Shown one piece after another: positions 44,001-54,301 of a stretch of 64,000 nucleotides of DNA; position 1 is the stretch's first letter; the number at the start of each line of letters is the position of its first letter. The notes under the pieces were generated by a model, which saw nothing but the letters and a program-made list of their open reading frames with translations, was not told the origin of the DNA and made no database searches. The DNA is taken from positions 19,179,714 through 19,243,713 of the forward strand of contig CP137668.1 of the NCBI GenBank assembly GCA_037976565.1, given 5' to 3'. Both the position numbers and the translations under genes were made by a program. The DNA comes from Mesocentrotus franciscanus. Lineage: Eukaryota > Echinodermata > Echinoidea > Camarodonta > Strongylocentrotidae.

Positions 44001-47000
44001 TCTTACGTTTTGGTCATAATTTGATAGATGATTCCAGTGAGAAGTCAAATTTCAATGTAAGTCTAGTACCAATGTAAGGTATGATGCTATCCTGTAATAA
44101 CGTGATCGCAAAGACGTTGAAGAAAATGAACCTAAGGCGATTTTAATAGTCTTGTGCGTCATCTTTTGAAATGTGTGAACATTACAACAACATATTGCAT
44201 TATCCGAACATGATTTCTAAAGCTTTGCAATACAGCTTTGAAATGGCTCTGAACTTTATTTCTTGAAAGTTTTTTTCAATCGTATCAAATAAATAATGTG
44301 TGCATATGCCTACCGTCATAAACTGACATCTTTGATAGCGGCATTGTTTCTTCAACGCACTTCCGCGCATCTTCCAACTGGACCTCGGAAGATGTGGAAC
44401 AAACACAATCCGTTTGATTCATAATAGCGATAGCTTGGATTTTGTGGGTCTTACACAAATAAACACAATGTGCAGTCGAAGAGAACGTAAATCTGGAGAT
44501 GTTCTGTAGTCTCTCGGTTTCGAGTTCATAACATCCTTTATATCCGGGTTCTGAGGGGGAAAATCCAACAAACAAACACATGATAATAAGCAAACACTTG
44601 TAATGATGAGGAGAATGGAGTCTAATGGAGGTACATGTATTATTCCTTCTCTGTCTGTCCCCGACTATCTCTGTCTTCCTCACTCTCTCTGTCTCTCTAT
44701 CTCTCTATCTCCCTCATGTAGCCTTTAATCAAGGCTTTCGTGGCTGTTCTAATCTACTGAAGGCCGCATGCAACATCATCGCCTACATGGAACCAGACTC
44801 GGAATTTTCTTCTTTAACTTTTCTAAGGTTTAAGAAATATAACATTATGTTAAGAAATATAAAACCATGTAAGAATGCTCTTATATTCTTGACAAATAAT
44901 ATAATCAACAATTAAAAGGAAAGTTGAAATTGTATCTTAGCCAAAAATCCTCACTTTTTTCATTTTTTTTCTCGCAAAAAGCATTCACATATTTTCTTTT
45001 ACAGAAATCAGGACAAACGAGAGACATCTTGACTCACCATGACATTTTATTTTGACGACCTTCTCAGTCGAGCAGATGGAATGCTCAGCTGTGCAATCCA
45101 CCAGACGATACGTATCTGTAGAAACAAGTATTAATGCACATCGTAAATCGAAGTTAGAAATGGTGAACTGGAAAATACTTGGGGAATATTATTAATACGT
45201 ATTTTGAAGTGATAACCGAGTTAACTTTAAAAATTCCACTAATACATAAGGGAAGAAAAAGGATATACGAACTAGGGTTGCAAGTTGGAGCTCTTGTACA
45301 GTCGTCTTTTAGATGATCTGAACCACATGTGGAGTTCTCGTACGAGATCTTCTTGAAACCAGGATAGCCAAGTTCTCTACAAATCACCTCTGCCACCCTC
45401 TCGGTCAAGCTGTCTTCACATACTCTCTTCCATTCACCAGATTGTGTGGGTAGCTCGAGGAATCCTTCTGCTGGTGAAGCACCGCCCATTAAATGGCCAG
45501 AAAAGATATCTAATGAGAGAATATTTCAACATTCAAAGAATCGACTTAAGGTGAAATAATCATGCCAAATACAAAAGTAAATCTAAGCCCGAATGAAACC
45601 TGAGTTGAACAACTATTAAAGCGCTTACACACACACAAAAAAAACTAAACTTGGAGAGACATATAAAATTATATTGAAATTGTAAGCAACAACGTAAGTA
45701 CGAACATGTAGTGTGTAAATTAAACAATTTCAGCTTTTAGCCGCATGTTCGATGATTTTATCTCACTAAGCCAATACAATAATATAGAAATACTCTACAA
45801 TACAAATACATTGTAATATTTTGATTAATAGGCCCGATCGAAGCGCAGGAAAATACCGTCAAAGAGGAAGAGGTAGACATTAGCCTAAAGGAGAGAACGA
45901 CAGAAGAGGGAGAATGAAAGCAAATAACTTACATAAATGAGATTACCCGAAGAAAGAGAAAGTCATGCAATCATTGTGTGCAAATTAAGTTATCATTTAC
46001 AGAATGCTATTTTATATCTTGATCCTACAGAGTGAACTTACTTGAAAGTTCGTTACAGGAGACTGAAATATTGAATCCTTTCCTTCTGCCCCTTCTAGAT
46101 GAGGTGAACTCAATAAGAAGAGTATGTCCTGACGTCAGATAGGGAGGGAATTGCATATTCGCGCCTGTGTAGAGCTTTGTATGATACAAGTCCAGAATGT
46201 AAATCATATCAACAGGATATTCCAAGCTAAAGTCCTTAAAAGTGACGAGGATCTTCCTATTAGAAGGTGCTGTGATGGACCACTCCCGGAATGCTTCATT
46301 GGGGTAAAGCGAAGGATAGTTCGGGGATGTAATTATGATGCTCTTTGTGCAATCCAATATCAGATCTGTGGAAGGAATAAAAACTGTTGTTTCATACATT
46401 ACGAGATGCATAATTCGTGTACCCTGAATGAAGTCTAATGTGAAATGAATGAAAAATGAAAGAAAAGTAGGATACGCAAGACCAAATAAATTGGAGGTTG
46501 ATTATCATGACTGCGTACTAAGCAACAGATTTTTGGTTTACATGATTTTCTTCTTGTACATAAGATTTTGACAGGAATGGATTTTAGCTGTAAATAAATG
46601 TACGTCATCGAGCTGACACAAAATGGATGCGTTAGGTAATGCAGACCGATTCCCTCTGTAAAAAAAAGTATATTAATTCAAATTTCAACTTTTGTTGTCC
46701 ATAATAATAATAACGAAATAGATTTTGTTTCCCATTGGTTTTACATACAATGTAAACATAGGAATAAACATGATCCAATGCTAAGACGAGAATGAGTCAA
46801 CACTCTACCAGCTCTGAGTAGACAGTATATAACAAGATGGAGACTAGGCGGGAGGATAGAAATGAATCGGGAGCTGCAAAGACATGTACATGTGTACTCG
46901 ACCAAGGAATGAATCTGGTTCTTCGCGTTCTTGGTATACACATAAACGGATTCCTGAGCGGTAAAATGTGAAACAAGTAAATAGTGGGTGTGACGGGTCC

Positions 47001-47989
47001 TTCATACCAGAAGTAACTTCAAACAACGTTGATATAGGGGTGGAAGGGGGCAGTGGCGGATCCAGGGAGGGGCCCCCCTCCCCTAGAAAAAAAAACAGGT
47101 AAAAACACCCTTTTTTGAAAAAAAAAAAAGTTGGGCCCCTCCCCTGGCGCTCAAGGGGGTGTGGCGTTGGAAAAAAAAGTAACCCCTCCCGTAGGGAAAA
47201 CAATTTTTCGGGTGACAAAAAAAATAAATTGTGCTCACTACCCCTGGCGCCCAAGGGAGCGGGTGGCGGTGGGAAAAAAATTACCCTTCCTGGAGGGAAT
47301 TTTTTTTTTCGGGTGCCAAAATTTTTTGTTGTTGCTCACTAACCCCCACCCCCACTGAGCGAAAAATCGACCGGCACGATTTTTTAAATTTTCGCACGAA
47401 GCATTCTTGCTTATGATAGTTGGCCTCTGCATTTATCTTGATTATTTTTACTTACCTCCATACTTTCAAGCTTTCAATTATATATATATATGCATTTTTA
47501 TGTGTGTATATTTAAGTTGTCACTCTTTATCTAAATCAATTATATTATATACTATTATTGTTATTTGAATGTTTTATATTTGATTTATCAATAAATGCAG
47601 AAACATCTGCTAAAAAAAAAAAAAAAAAGTGGGCCCCTTTTTAGGCCCCCTCCCTTGCCGCCGGCTGGATCCGCCCCTGGAAGGGGGTCATGGATGGAAT
47701 GAATGGATTCGTACGGCATGGCTATTCTCCCTGGCACTCCCCAAACCAATAGCCTTAACCACTAAATATACTTGTAAACTACTTGCCAGAACCAAACCTT
47801 TTACTTAAGGTGGACAGTATGATTAAAAGGCACCCTTGAAGATTATATTCACATTACTTATTGTATATTGAATAAATTTGCCGTAACATCTTTAAAAATA
47901 CAGAAAGCTTACTGGTGCAATTTACAGTTCTCGAAGTCAGAGTCCAAATGCTCCAGATGTAAAAGATATAAAGAAAATAGGATTCCAGT
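27817..47989 (-). CDS. CUB-SRCR-WSC-Sushi single-pass receptor
   Basis: Gene model on the minus strand in transcript order: 47989-47913 (signal peptide, tentative), 46365-46042 (CUB), 45509-45273 and 45115-45038 (SRCR), 44550-44314 (WSC), 43789-43589 (Sushi), 37164-37075 (Ser/Thr stalk), 33307-33193 (TM), 29014-27817 (cytoplasmic tail with stop). Codon phase is consistent throughout; about 850 residues. No family name is recognised for this order. It is probably a cell-surface recognition receptor: the ectodomain modules bind carbohydrate or protein ligands in other proteins, and the tail carries Tyr and Pro docking motifs. Expression and ligand are unknown. The initiator exon is not identified, and further exons could be missed in the 10 introns-worth of repeats, particularly between 43589 and 37164. 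Confidence 0.85.
29190..29320. repeat. (TA)n-rich microsatellite
   Basis: Imperfect TA/TATG dinucleotide runs (atatatatat, tatgtgtgtg) in the receptor intron. Confidence 0.9.
29342..29402 (-). other. Possible alternative 61-nt exon
   Basis: Between TM and tail exons, a segment with acceptor CTTCTCAACCGAG and donor GTAAGT enters in the correct phase after the TM exon (W LKIKAAMMLRSVPAI...). It ends in phase 0, so inclusion would shift the tail into another frame that stays open only to 28787, replacing the Tyr-rich tail by a short basic one. Confidence 0.3.
30183..30438. mobile_element. GGCGGATCCA-ended element in receptor intron
   Basis: Left end agtggcggatccaag, right end ggtgcccctggttccaccacc. 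The inverted relation is imperfect, with internal A/G and C homopolymer runs. Non-coding. Confidence 0.5.
31238..31575 (-). mobile_element. tRNA-derived SINE, minus strand
   Basis: Read on the minus strand it begins with a tRNA-like head (GTAGTCGACTGGCTTGAGC, then GTAGGTTTGGTCCCC as degenerate B box, 31510-31570). It ends with AGCGCTTAACGG...ATATATAAATCCAG and an ATT-repeat tail (31238-31262). Typical SINE layout; not a functional tRNA. Confidence 0.65.
32812..33016. repeat. (TAG)n and (TAA)n triplet microsatellites
   Basis: GTA/TAG/TCG triplets to about 32935, then AAT-type triplets to about 33016, about 180 bp from the TM exon donor. Confidence 0.95.
33193..33307 (-). CDS. Transmembrane exon
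   Basis: Acceptor TATCACAG, donor GTATGT, 115 nt. Encodes DTWDPLNT, the 22-residue hydrophobic helix VYIAVGLVIAILLIIGVSII, then CYKPRENCQS as stop-transfer. Enters in phase 1 and leaves two bases (TG), matching the tail exon that starts with one base. Confidence 0.88.
33557..33826. mobile_element. MITE with TTACACACGAGGCGT ends
   Basis: Left TTACACACGAGGCGT and right ACGCCTCGTGTGCAA are inverted with one mismatch; 270 bp, no ORF. Lies just upstream of the TM exon in the receptor intron. Confidence 0.72.
33827..36190. other. Receptor intron, no feature seen
   Basis: 2.3 kb of AT-rich DNA; no domain-like frame, no clear repeat. Confidence 0.5.
36191..36829. mobile_element. GC-rich 639-bp TIR element
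   Basis: Perfect 21-bp inverted ends starting TAATGCCTAGGTCACATTT. The interior is much richer in G+C than the surroundings and is made of many diverged copies of a (c/t)gccgta(c/t)gg...ggccgccg type motif on both strands. No transposase; short ORFs are by-products of the GC content. Confidence 0.78.
37075..37164 (-). CDS. Ser/Thr-rich stalk exon
   Basis: Acceptor TTTTAG, donor GTGAGA, 90 nt, phase 1/1. Encodes KSTTMISDNTTEYTTTSDST, a likely O-glycosylated juxtamembrane spacer with one N-glycosylation sequon (NTT). Its position between Sushi and TM fits. Confidence 0.72.
37165..38264. other. Receptor intron, no feature seen
   Basis: AT-rich DNA between the stalk exon and the 366-bp tandem host repeat; nothing recognised. 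Confidence 0.45.
38925..42600. repeat. Satellite array, unit about 100 bp
   Basis: Head-to-tail units of the form: ttctcgactcttaatc, tttgaattcagtt, C-run, a short palindrome CGCGCgaaGCGCG, gaagctttgacgtttcatt, aaattattagagaaag, aagacgattcattgtacc. More than 20 units vary mainly in the palindrome loop (gaa/aaa/ctta/gta) and in the C-run. Interrupted by a TTAA element at 39091-40016. Confidence 0.93.
39091..40016. mobile_element. TTAA element inserted in a satellite unit
   Basis: The satellite text ctcTTAAtctttg is split: ctc-TTAA at 39091-39094, element 39095-40012, then TTAA-tctttg at 40013-40016. Ends AGAGAAGGTTCATTGATT and (inverted) AGTGCCTGTTCAAAGA are imperfect TIRs. About 918 bp, no transposase. 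The left end is also found at 58281-58300 in inverse orientation. Confidence 0.85.
40484..42769. repeat. 1.14-kb tandem segmental duplication
   Basis: 40484-41626 and 41627-42769 are near-identical, each comprising the same series of satellite variants plus the terminal flank (cacgggggacatttcacc ... atatatggaacttcattggtgc). The join is at acgtaCG|GAAGC. Differences are mostly C-run lengths. Confidence 0.9.
43003..43588. other. Receptor intron before Sushi exon
   Basis: AT-rich intron; no feature other than T homopolymers. Confidence 0.45.
43589..43789 (-). CDS. Sushi (CCP) domain exon
   Basis: Acceptor CTTTTATAG, donor GTAGGT, 201 nt, phase 1/1. Four Cys in the Sushi pattern: GFCEEL, VHLTCTDGYSLKGNG, LQCVPG, PVWNDSTPDC. 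The conserved Gly-Tyr and the Trp before the last Cys are present. Confidence 0.9.
44314..44550 (-). CDS. WSC-like domain exon
   Basis: Acceptor TTTTCCCCCTCAG, donor GTAGGC, 237 nt, phase 1/1. Encodes PGYKGCYE, HCVYLCKTH, QTDCVCSTS and ends KMSVYDG, the Cys spacing and closing 'SVY' of WSC (carbohydrate-binding) domains as in Kremen, polycystin-1 and yeast WSC sensors. It is slightly short: the loop before the last Cys pair is reduced. Confidence 0.82.
45038..45115 (-). CDS. SRCR domain, second exon
   Basis: Acceptor TTTCTACAG, donor GTGAGT, 78 nt. Encodes YRLVDCTAEHSICSTEK and KIKCH, supplying three more Cys. Together with the first exon the domain has eight Cys, the group-B number. Confidence 0.8.
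45273..45509 (-). CDS. SRCR domain, first exon
   Basis: Acceptor CTCATTAG. Encodes GGASPAEGFLEL, EWKRVCEDS, AEVICRELGYPG, NSTCG and DDCTRAPTCNP. The phase demands the weak donor GTTCGT (exon end 45273). The alternative GTATAT (end 45269) would break the frame of the next exon. The donor is the least certain junction of the model. Confidence 0.8.
46042..46365 (-). CDS. CUB domain exon of the receptor
   Basis: Acceptor CTTCCACAG, donor GTAAGT. 324 nt, phase 1 on both sides. Encodes LDCTKSIIITSPNYPSLYPN, the aromatic FREWSI strand, VTFKDFSLEYPVDMIYILD and the closing FNISVSC. This is a full-length CUB (about 105 residues), but the central Cys pair normal for CUB domains is absent; only the first and last Cys are present. 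Confidence 0.88.
46366..47050. other. Receptor intron, no feature seen
   Basis: AT-rich intron upstream of the CUB exon; nothing recognised. Confidence 0.45.
47051..47680. mobile_element. GGCGGATCCAG-ended element with internal poly(A)
   Basis: Left cagtggcggatccaggg, right ctggatccgcccctgg. The interior has several 'cccctggcgcycaaggg' iterations and, at 47590-47628, AATAAA followed about 16 nt later by a run of 17 A. Non-coding; the poly-Lys/Phe frames are artefacts. Confidence 0.7.
47913..47989 (-). CDS. Candidate signal-peptide exon of the receptor
   Basis: Acceptor CCCCACAG before 47989 and donor GTAAGC after 47913. In the frame that leaves one base, it encodes a very hydrophobic run (SYFLYIFYIWSIWTL) followed by TSRTVNCT, which joins in phase to the CUB exon. 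No ATG is in the exon, so the start must be upstream. Confidence 0.5.
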
Positions 47990-48657
47990 CTGTGGGGAAA
48001 AAAAGGCATATATGAAACTTTGTTATAGGTAATGATTTCTGTAGATAATCTACAATGGTATTATAAAGAGGATTGAAAGTGGAATATTGATCGCCTAATG
48101 AATGAATTAAAGGGAACCAGTAACCTACAAGGAAAACAAAAATATGTACAGTCAGAAGGTATAAAATTCACCCCAAAACGCCTTAAACGACTTTTAGTGG
48201 GTTAAAGGTATCAAGAAATACATTAAAACGTACAAAACCTCACACAAGTCAGACTTGGGTTTTGCACGCCCATTTATGTGTATCAACATTGTTGCTCAAC
48301 ATTGTACATGCAATATCACTCAAGGTCCTCAAAGTCTACATTGAAATAGCGCTACCTTGTGCCCAACTCATCCTACAGTCAAACAGTGAAAACATGGGAC
48401 TGATTTGAGGACAGAATGGCTCTAATTCCAGGGCATCTTGGAAACCCGGTATTTCAATTTAGTGCATAAATGAGGCAAAGATGGTAGTTTATTATATGAA
48501 TAATGTATTTTACGAAATGTTGTATGCTAGAGGTGCAAATTGATAGGTTCGATTTGGATCTTAGTGCAGCAAATGTAGATTACATGACAATGGCTCAATC
48601 CTTAGACCATACATTGTACGCTTCCATTCGTGTGTGCATAATATGTATAGGTCATGC

Positions 48658-49040
48658 TTAAAGGTATATGGACCAGTTTTGGAAACGCCCCCTCTCAAAA
48701 AATGAAATGGAAGCTCTTAATACCAATCATGTGAAAGAATATGTTTTTACTAATACGTGATGATACAATTTTGCCGGGAAACCGCCTATTAATTGATATA
48801 TTTGGTAAATTATCATATCTATCTGACTGGATAGATATAGGGTAGTCCCATATACATCTTTCTGTGTACAGTGCTTGTAACTTTACCAAGACTGGGCCAA
48901 ATTTCTTATCATTTTGATGATTCCAGAACCTTGCAGTACAAACCAATACTTATATGCTAGATGATCAACCTTTTCTGATCGATTCCACAACGTTTCTTTC
49001 ACAATGCAATCGCATGACCAGAACTGGTCTATACCTTTAA
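48658..49040. mobile_element. TTAA-flanked MITE, AGGTATATGGACCAGTT family, copy 2
   Basis: TTAA-AGGTATATGGACCAGTT at the left and AACTGGTCTATACCT-TTAA at the right. The interior matches 20750-21172 (gccccctctcaaaaaatgaaatgg, accaagactgggccaaatttc), minus the GC block and one cacaacgtttc repeat. Confidence 0.82.
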
Positions 49041-52000
49041 GTCTATGTGTTCAAATAAGGTCAAGTTAAAAGATTTTTAGACTGTTTTATATGCCATAAC
49101 ATTTGAAAATGTTGATAAATGTATATGAAATTATCATGTTTAAGAGGTAGATTTATAATAGTTTGTTGGAAATCTTGATTTAAAAGAATACAGGGGATTC
49201 AGGTTTTGTTTATTGAAGACTACAAGAGTGAAGTTGTATGTATTTCAAGGTGAACGACAAGGTCGCACTATAGAGGTCAGCTTTAGGTCAAACTGCATGT
49301 ATAATTTAAGCATATCCAGTCACTTTTTAGATATAAAATAGTGCTGATAGCGAAAGATCTGCTGATTTATGTCAAGATGTTGGATATTTCATTTATCAAG
49401 ATATTTATGACAAGAAATGTTAATTTAGCTCTCTGAGCCTGGGTTTCTAGAAAATGTCAGAAAGTCTTAAAACATATCAAATATTACTGCCTTGAGTGGA
49501 GAATTGTTGCATCCATGTTTATTATCAATATTTCATCTAAGTTTATACACTAAATACAGAAATAGTGTAGCTAATGTTTGGATAGATTATAACTGATGGT
49601 ATTATCCACATGTACCAGGGCCTCTTGGAAGACCACCATTATTGGTGATAATGAGTCACCCTGTCTAAATATCAGAAATAAATAAATAAATAAATAAATA
49701 AATGTATTTATGATGCTTTTACTTGTGTTCTTGATACAGTTTTCACGGAGTTAAATGAATTACGGAACAACTGATGCAAGTCTAAATGTTCAACAATGCT
49801 CCCGTAGAGAACTTTGTCTATTGTATATTTTCTTCGGCCTCAAATGCAGTCACAGTTATATATATATGTATAATAATTCACCAATTATTTGGGCCAAGTA
49901 AATCAATGGAATATTGATATATGTTACAAGTATACGTTCTATTTTACCTGAACATCTTTACTCGAAAACACATTGTCAAAGGTTCTTCGGTAGAAATCTG
50001 CAATCTGATTGTTTATCAACATATAGTGACTGGAGTGTGTCGGCAGAGCTTCGCAGTTGGCAGAGATCTCTTCAAGTTTCTAAGTGAAGCAAAGAAAATA
50101 AAAAAAGATATTATGAACAATGGTTAAACAGGTAAGTACACGTATTCAGAAGTAATATTCAGTTTCACCACACTAGGGCATGATAGTTAATAGGTATGTA
50201 TGTAAGAGCGTTAAACAGGGGCGGTGGAACCAGGGGTCAATGCAGGCTGATGCCCTCCCCCTGCTCCTTCATTTTTCGAAATCAAGATAAAAATTCCTCC
50301 TGTGAAAAGGTACCCCATCTAGTGATCGAACACCCCTACTGCAATAAAATAAGTGCTTCCCTCGTTTTATTTAATGTGCTCTTGTTTTTATACTTCCTTC
50401 ATGTCAAATAGAATTTGGATTTGGCTAATTTTGATTTATATAATTCCTTTGTAGATTTGTGCTTATCCATTTTTCCGATTCCCTTTCTATATCTTTACCA
50501 GGTATACATCCTTGATTTTCTCTCACTATTTCTTTCATTCGATTTTTTTCTTCTTTCATATTCCTTTAACAAAAGAATTCCTACACTATTTATTTGCATT
50601 GTCAGCGGCGAGGACATTTTGAACTTTCAGTATCGTGGGTCTGAAGTTTCTGAATGTGTAATACACAAACCGTGTCCTGCACTCGTCACATGTTAAATTG
50701 AAAACAACCATTTTTCCTTTAAGCTTTGGAACGATAATGCTAATAATCTTGGACCTCCTTATTTTGTGCACGATGATTTTGAATTAAGAACGGTAAGGTA
50801 TCCAGTGAGAATCTTTAGAGTGCTTTTGGGTTTGCATAGCAGTTCGACCGCACACACGTTTATGGTTGGAATCGAGGACTCATTTTATTTATCAAATTAT
50901 ATAGTTAATTACACAGGGGAATATATACTGAACATTATAACTCTTAGCTACACCTCCATCTTGACAGAAGTTAATAAATTCTCAACCCTCATTTCTCTCT
51001 TATTTTATGTTGTTCTTCCTTCTTCTTTTTGTATCACTCCTTTCCATTTTTATTCTCTTTTGTTTTATCCCTCTACATTCTCTTCTCACTCGTTTTGGGG
51101 CAATTTAGGGGGCAGCCATTCTCTCCCTGGATCCGCCAATAATACTCATGATACAAGTGAGAACCATATTTTCATATTTTTATTTTAATGGCATACAATC
51201 TTGGAATTCTCTTTAAGAACATACCATAGTCACATTCCAATATTGATAAGCATCTCATTGTGTACATCTAAAGAGTGGAGACCCCAAGGCATATATTATT
51301 GAATGTAAACAGTTACTATACATGTGGATTTGTGATCATATTTCCTTGCTGTCTATAAGATTAAAAAGTCTAGCATTTGATATAATCTCATATGATGTGA
51401 ATCTACCACTCTTTTCTTTTTAGGGTTGTCAGCTTTCATGGGTTATTCTGTAAAGGTATGGGTTTATATTTGTATTTCAGTGTTAACATTTATTATGCTT
51501 TAAATGTATACTTTATTCATCAAGTCAAATCCAAATTATCAAATCGCTATTCACAGAAAAATTGTTTAGGGAATGCAGAAACTAATTATATATTGCATGA
51601 GACCCAAACTTATCTCACCATTTTTCTGTTGGTGCTCCTCTAGGTACTTTCAGTTTCGAGCTATAGGATAGTAGATAATTATATGGGACTGAAAATAACT
51701 AATTGCATGAATGATAGAATAAGACTTACAGTTCATGTCACGCAATAAATGTATCGGTTGCAGTGGACTTATAAAGTATAACAATATAATGGGTGAATTT
51801 TACATATACTGGTTGTACCAGACGTGTATGATCATATTTCGCAAAAACGATAGGAATGCATTTGTTTGATCGGGCTTTAGAATAACGTAACATTACAGTC
51901 AGCAATGCACGACGAAATGATGACAAGATCAGCAAACGTGGCTACTAAATATAAGACTTTTATTTTAATTAAAAATAAATGAGAGGAGAAACAAACTTCA

Positions 52001-52512
52001 TAAAAAAGTCTCTGTATATGTATATGCACAGTGATATTATTGGTGGTACCGAGAATTCTGCAAGGTTCGCAATAAATAATATTTTGCAGGAGAAAGACAA
52101 GAGAGGTAATGATGTTTATAGACCTATACAATCAAGCATGCCTCAAACAGTCGAGACGTGATGTAGAACTCTTCATTTGACTATCACAAATATATCTGGC
52201 CAACAAAACTGGCAAGACATTTTAGAAGATTCAACACCATTTTTGAAGAGAATTTATAGGCTATGGTGCTGTCTCCATATTTATTATAAGTCATTTCACC
52301 AAACGCAAACCATGCTAAGAGCGTCAGTAGTGAATAGGCCGATATGTAGTTCTCTCATGACGCAGGAAAGCATTTCATAAATGGGTCTATTGCGTGTAAG
52401 CTGTCAAGTTTATGCATCACATTCCATATTTTCAGCACATACCGTTTCACTTCTTGTGTAAGCTAGCTATAGCTAGATACATAAGACAGGATTTTAAAAT
52501 GCAACAACATAC
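49041..52512. other. Putative 5' intron of receptor
   Basis: Mostly AT-rich. Contains an AAAT microsatellite (49676-49704), a possible GGCGG...CCAGG-ended element (50219-51140), and a + strand exon-like stretch at 50029-50126. The receptor initiator exon was not located here. Confidence 0.4.
50029..50126 (+). other. Exon-like segment, unassigned
   Basis: Acceptor-like caacatatag and a good donor ACAG|GTAAGT bound a stretch whose frame reads GVCRQSFAVGRDLFKFLSEA then KKIKKDIMNNG and a stop 5 nt before the donor. The composition looks coding (amphipathic, Lys-rich end), but I know no homologue and there are no neighbouring exons. It may be chance. Confidence 0.2.
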
Positions 52513-52600
52513 CTTGGCAAAAGATTCTACTTCTGTTACAATGCCCGCATATCAACGAAAATATAATCCTCTCAGTCCGCCATTTTGAAAAATTATGCAG
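52513..52600 (-). other. Possible receptor leader exon
   Basis: On the minus strand, AAAATGGCGGAC (a YY1/initiator-like promoter-proximal motif) is followed after about 65 nt by CCAAG|GTATGT, a good donor. ATGs here open only 3-5 codon frames, so it would be 5' UTR. Assignment to the receptor gene rests on strand and position alone. Confidence 0.3.
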
Positions 52601-53170
52601 GTAGAAGCTGCCAATTTGATTTTCGTCTGGCAGTGTTCCAGTACTTCTACATGGTGTTACTTTACTTCATTCGTTTGAATTAATGTTTAAGGTATGTAAC
52701 ATATATATTCAAAGAAAAACGATAACCTATATTTTAATGGTTATTAAACAAAGTATAAATGCATGAAAAAACAGTATTTTCAGTGCTAAAATCTCCATGT
52801 ATGTGATTATTCATCAAAATATATATGTTCGCTCAGTATGGACATAACCTGGTATATGACGTAAGGCCTTTACACATTTATTTAAATACATTTGTTTTTC
52901 TTTAAAAACTATATTTTGGGGGAATAAAGTTAACAGGGGCAGTAATAAAGAATGACAGATTGTGCATTCAATGCCGGCACGCACGATGGCCATGATGATG
53001 TTTCTTGTAACTAGAACGGGTTTCTCAGTAAATGTGTCATGAACCCCTGCAGAATATATATTATAACTCTCAAGTTACAGGGGTTAACTTGAGGGTCACA
53101 TTCATGGTCTTGACGACGAGTCCCGTTGTTGGTAGCAGCGGTTTAGAAATCGTATGCTTAATTCAGTTCA

Positions 53171-53460
53171 GGGGGGTGTTTCACAAAGACTAAGATCGAC
53201 TTTAAGTTGGACTTAAGTATGGCAGGCCATTCATGCCATGGTTGTTATCACCATTGGTCTCTAAATTATAATCTTCAGATAATATTTTTCCTTCAATAAT
53301 GAACTATCAAAAAATGTAAATTCTGTAGATTTGAGATCACGATTTGTATGTCCCTTGAGAGACAAATGCCAGTAAATGGTAAGAGCAAACAGTGGCATAA
53401 ATGGCCTGCCATACTTAAGTCCAACTTAAAGTCGATCTTAGTCTTTGTGAACCACCCCCC
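53171..53460. mobile_element. Foldback MITE with about 60-bp arms
   Basis: GGGGGGTGTTTCACAAAG... at the left pairs with ...CTTTGTGAACCACCCCCC at the right over about 60 bp (tcgactttaagttggactt / aagtccaacttaaagtcga). 290 bp, no ORF. Confidence 0.85.
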
Positions 53461-54301
53461 AGGTTACTTAAATTCAGGAGCATAGACAAACCTCCTTGCT
53501 TTAATCTATACATGAAATACAAAATCATAAAATAAGAATATTTGTATGTAGGATTGAAGTCCTATTCCTATAGAAATATTTTAATGTACATGATGTTTAT
53601 CGCAAGCCTTACACTTCCTCCTCTGGTTATTATTGCTTTTTGTCAGTCACTCGTGAAGTTCGTTTCACAATTATGACGAAAAATGAAATTATTAGATTAG
53701 CAGTGCATTTACACTGAGCGTTAACAAACAACAATTAAATAATCATAATGCATATCACACCAAACGACCGTTATATGAGTCTTATGCAATCAGTACTAGT
53801 CAATAATATTATTGTCTAATAATATTTCGATGACGTCAGAAATTTCAAAAGGTGAATTCATGGGGTGAGCGCGCGCACGCACACGCAAGCACACGCACTC
53901 GAAGGTAAAACATATAAAACGATCAGGATGAGGTCTACGCTTATTAATGTAGACCACAATAGTGCCGTCGGCTGCACTCATAATGCATACGTATGGCATA
54001 TGTGGTTCATAATCTGTGGGATGGGCCCAAACCAGTTGGACCGTGGGAAAGGAATAGCCCAAACTGATTTGGATTGATTTTGAAAGAAATCATTCATGAA
54101 GAAAAATATGGTTATTTCGTGGTTTCGTGCTTTCATCCCGCCTGTTTACAGACCAGAAGCAGATGGTCGTCCCGTTGCTCTTATTAAGTTCCGTTGATGC
54201 GCACTCTTTGTAAGTTCTGGCTGTATATGGTTTCGGCCTTGAGCTCGAGCTCGGTCAATCACTCCTGTAAAGAAAATTATAGAAATGTGCATGGCTGCAT
54301 G
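53461..54301. other. Intergenic, no gene seen
   Basis: AT-rich DNA with a short CGCACGCAC/CACACGC alternating tract at about 53870-53900. Confidence 0.45.
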
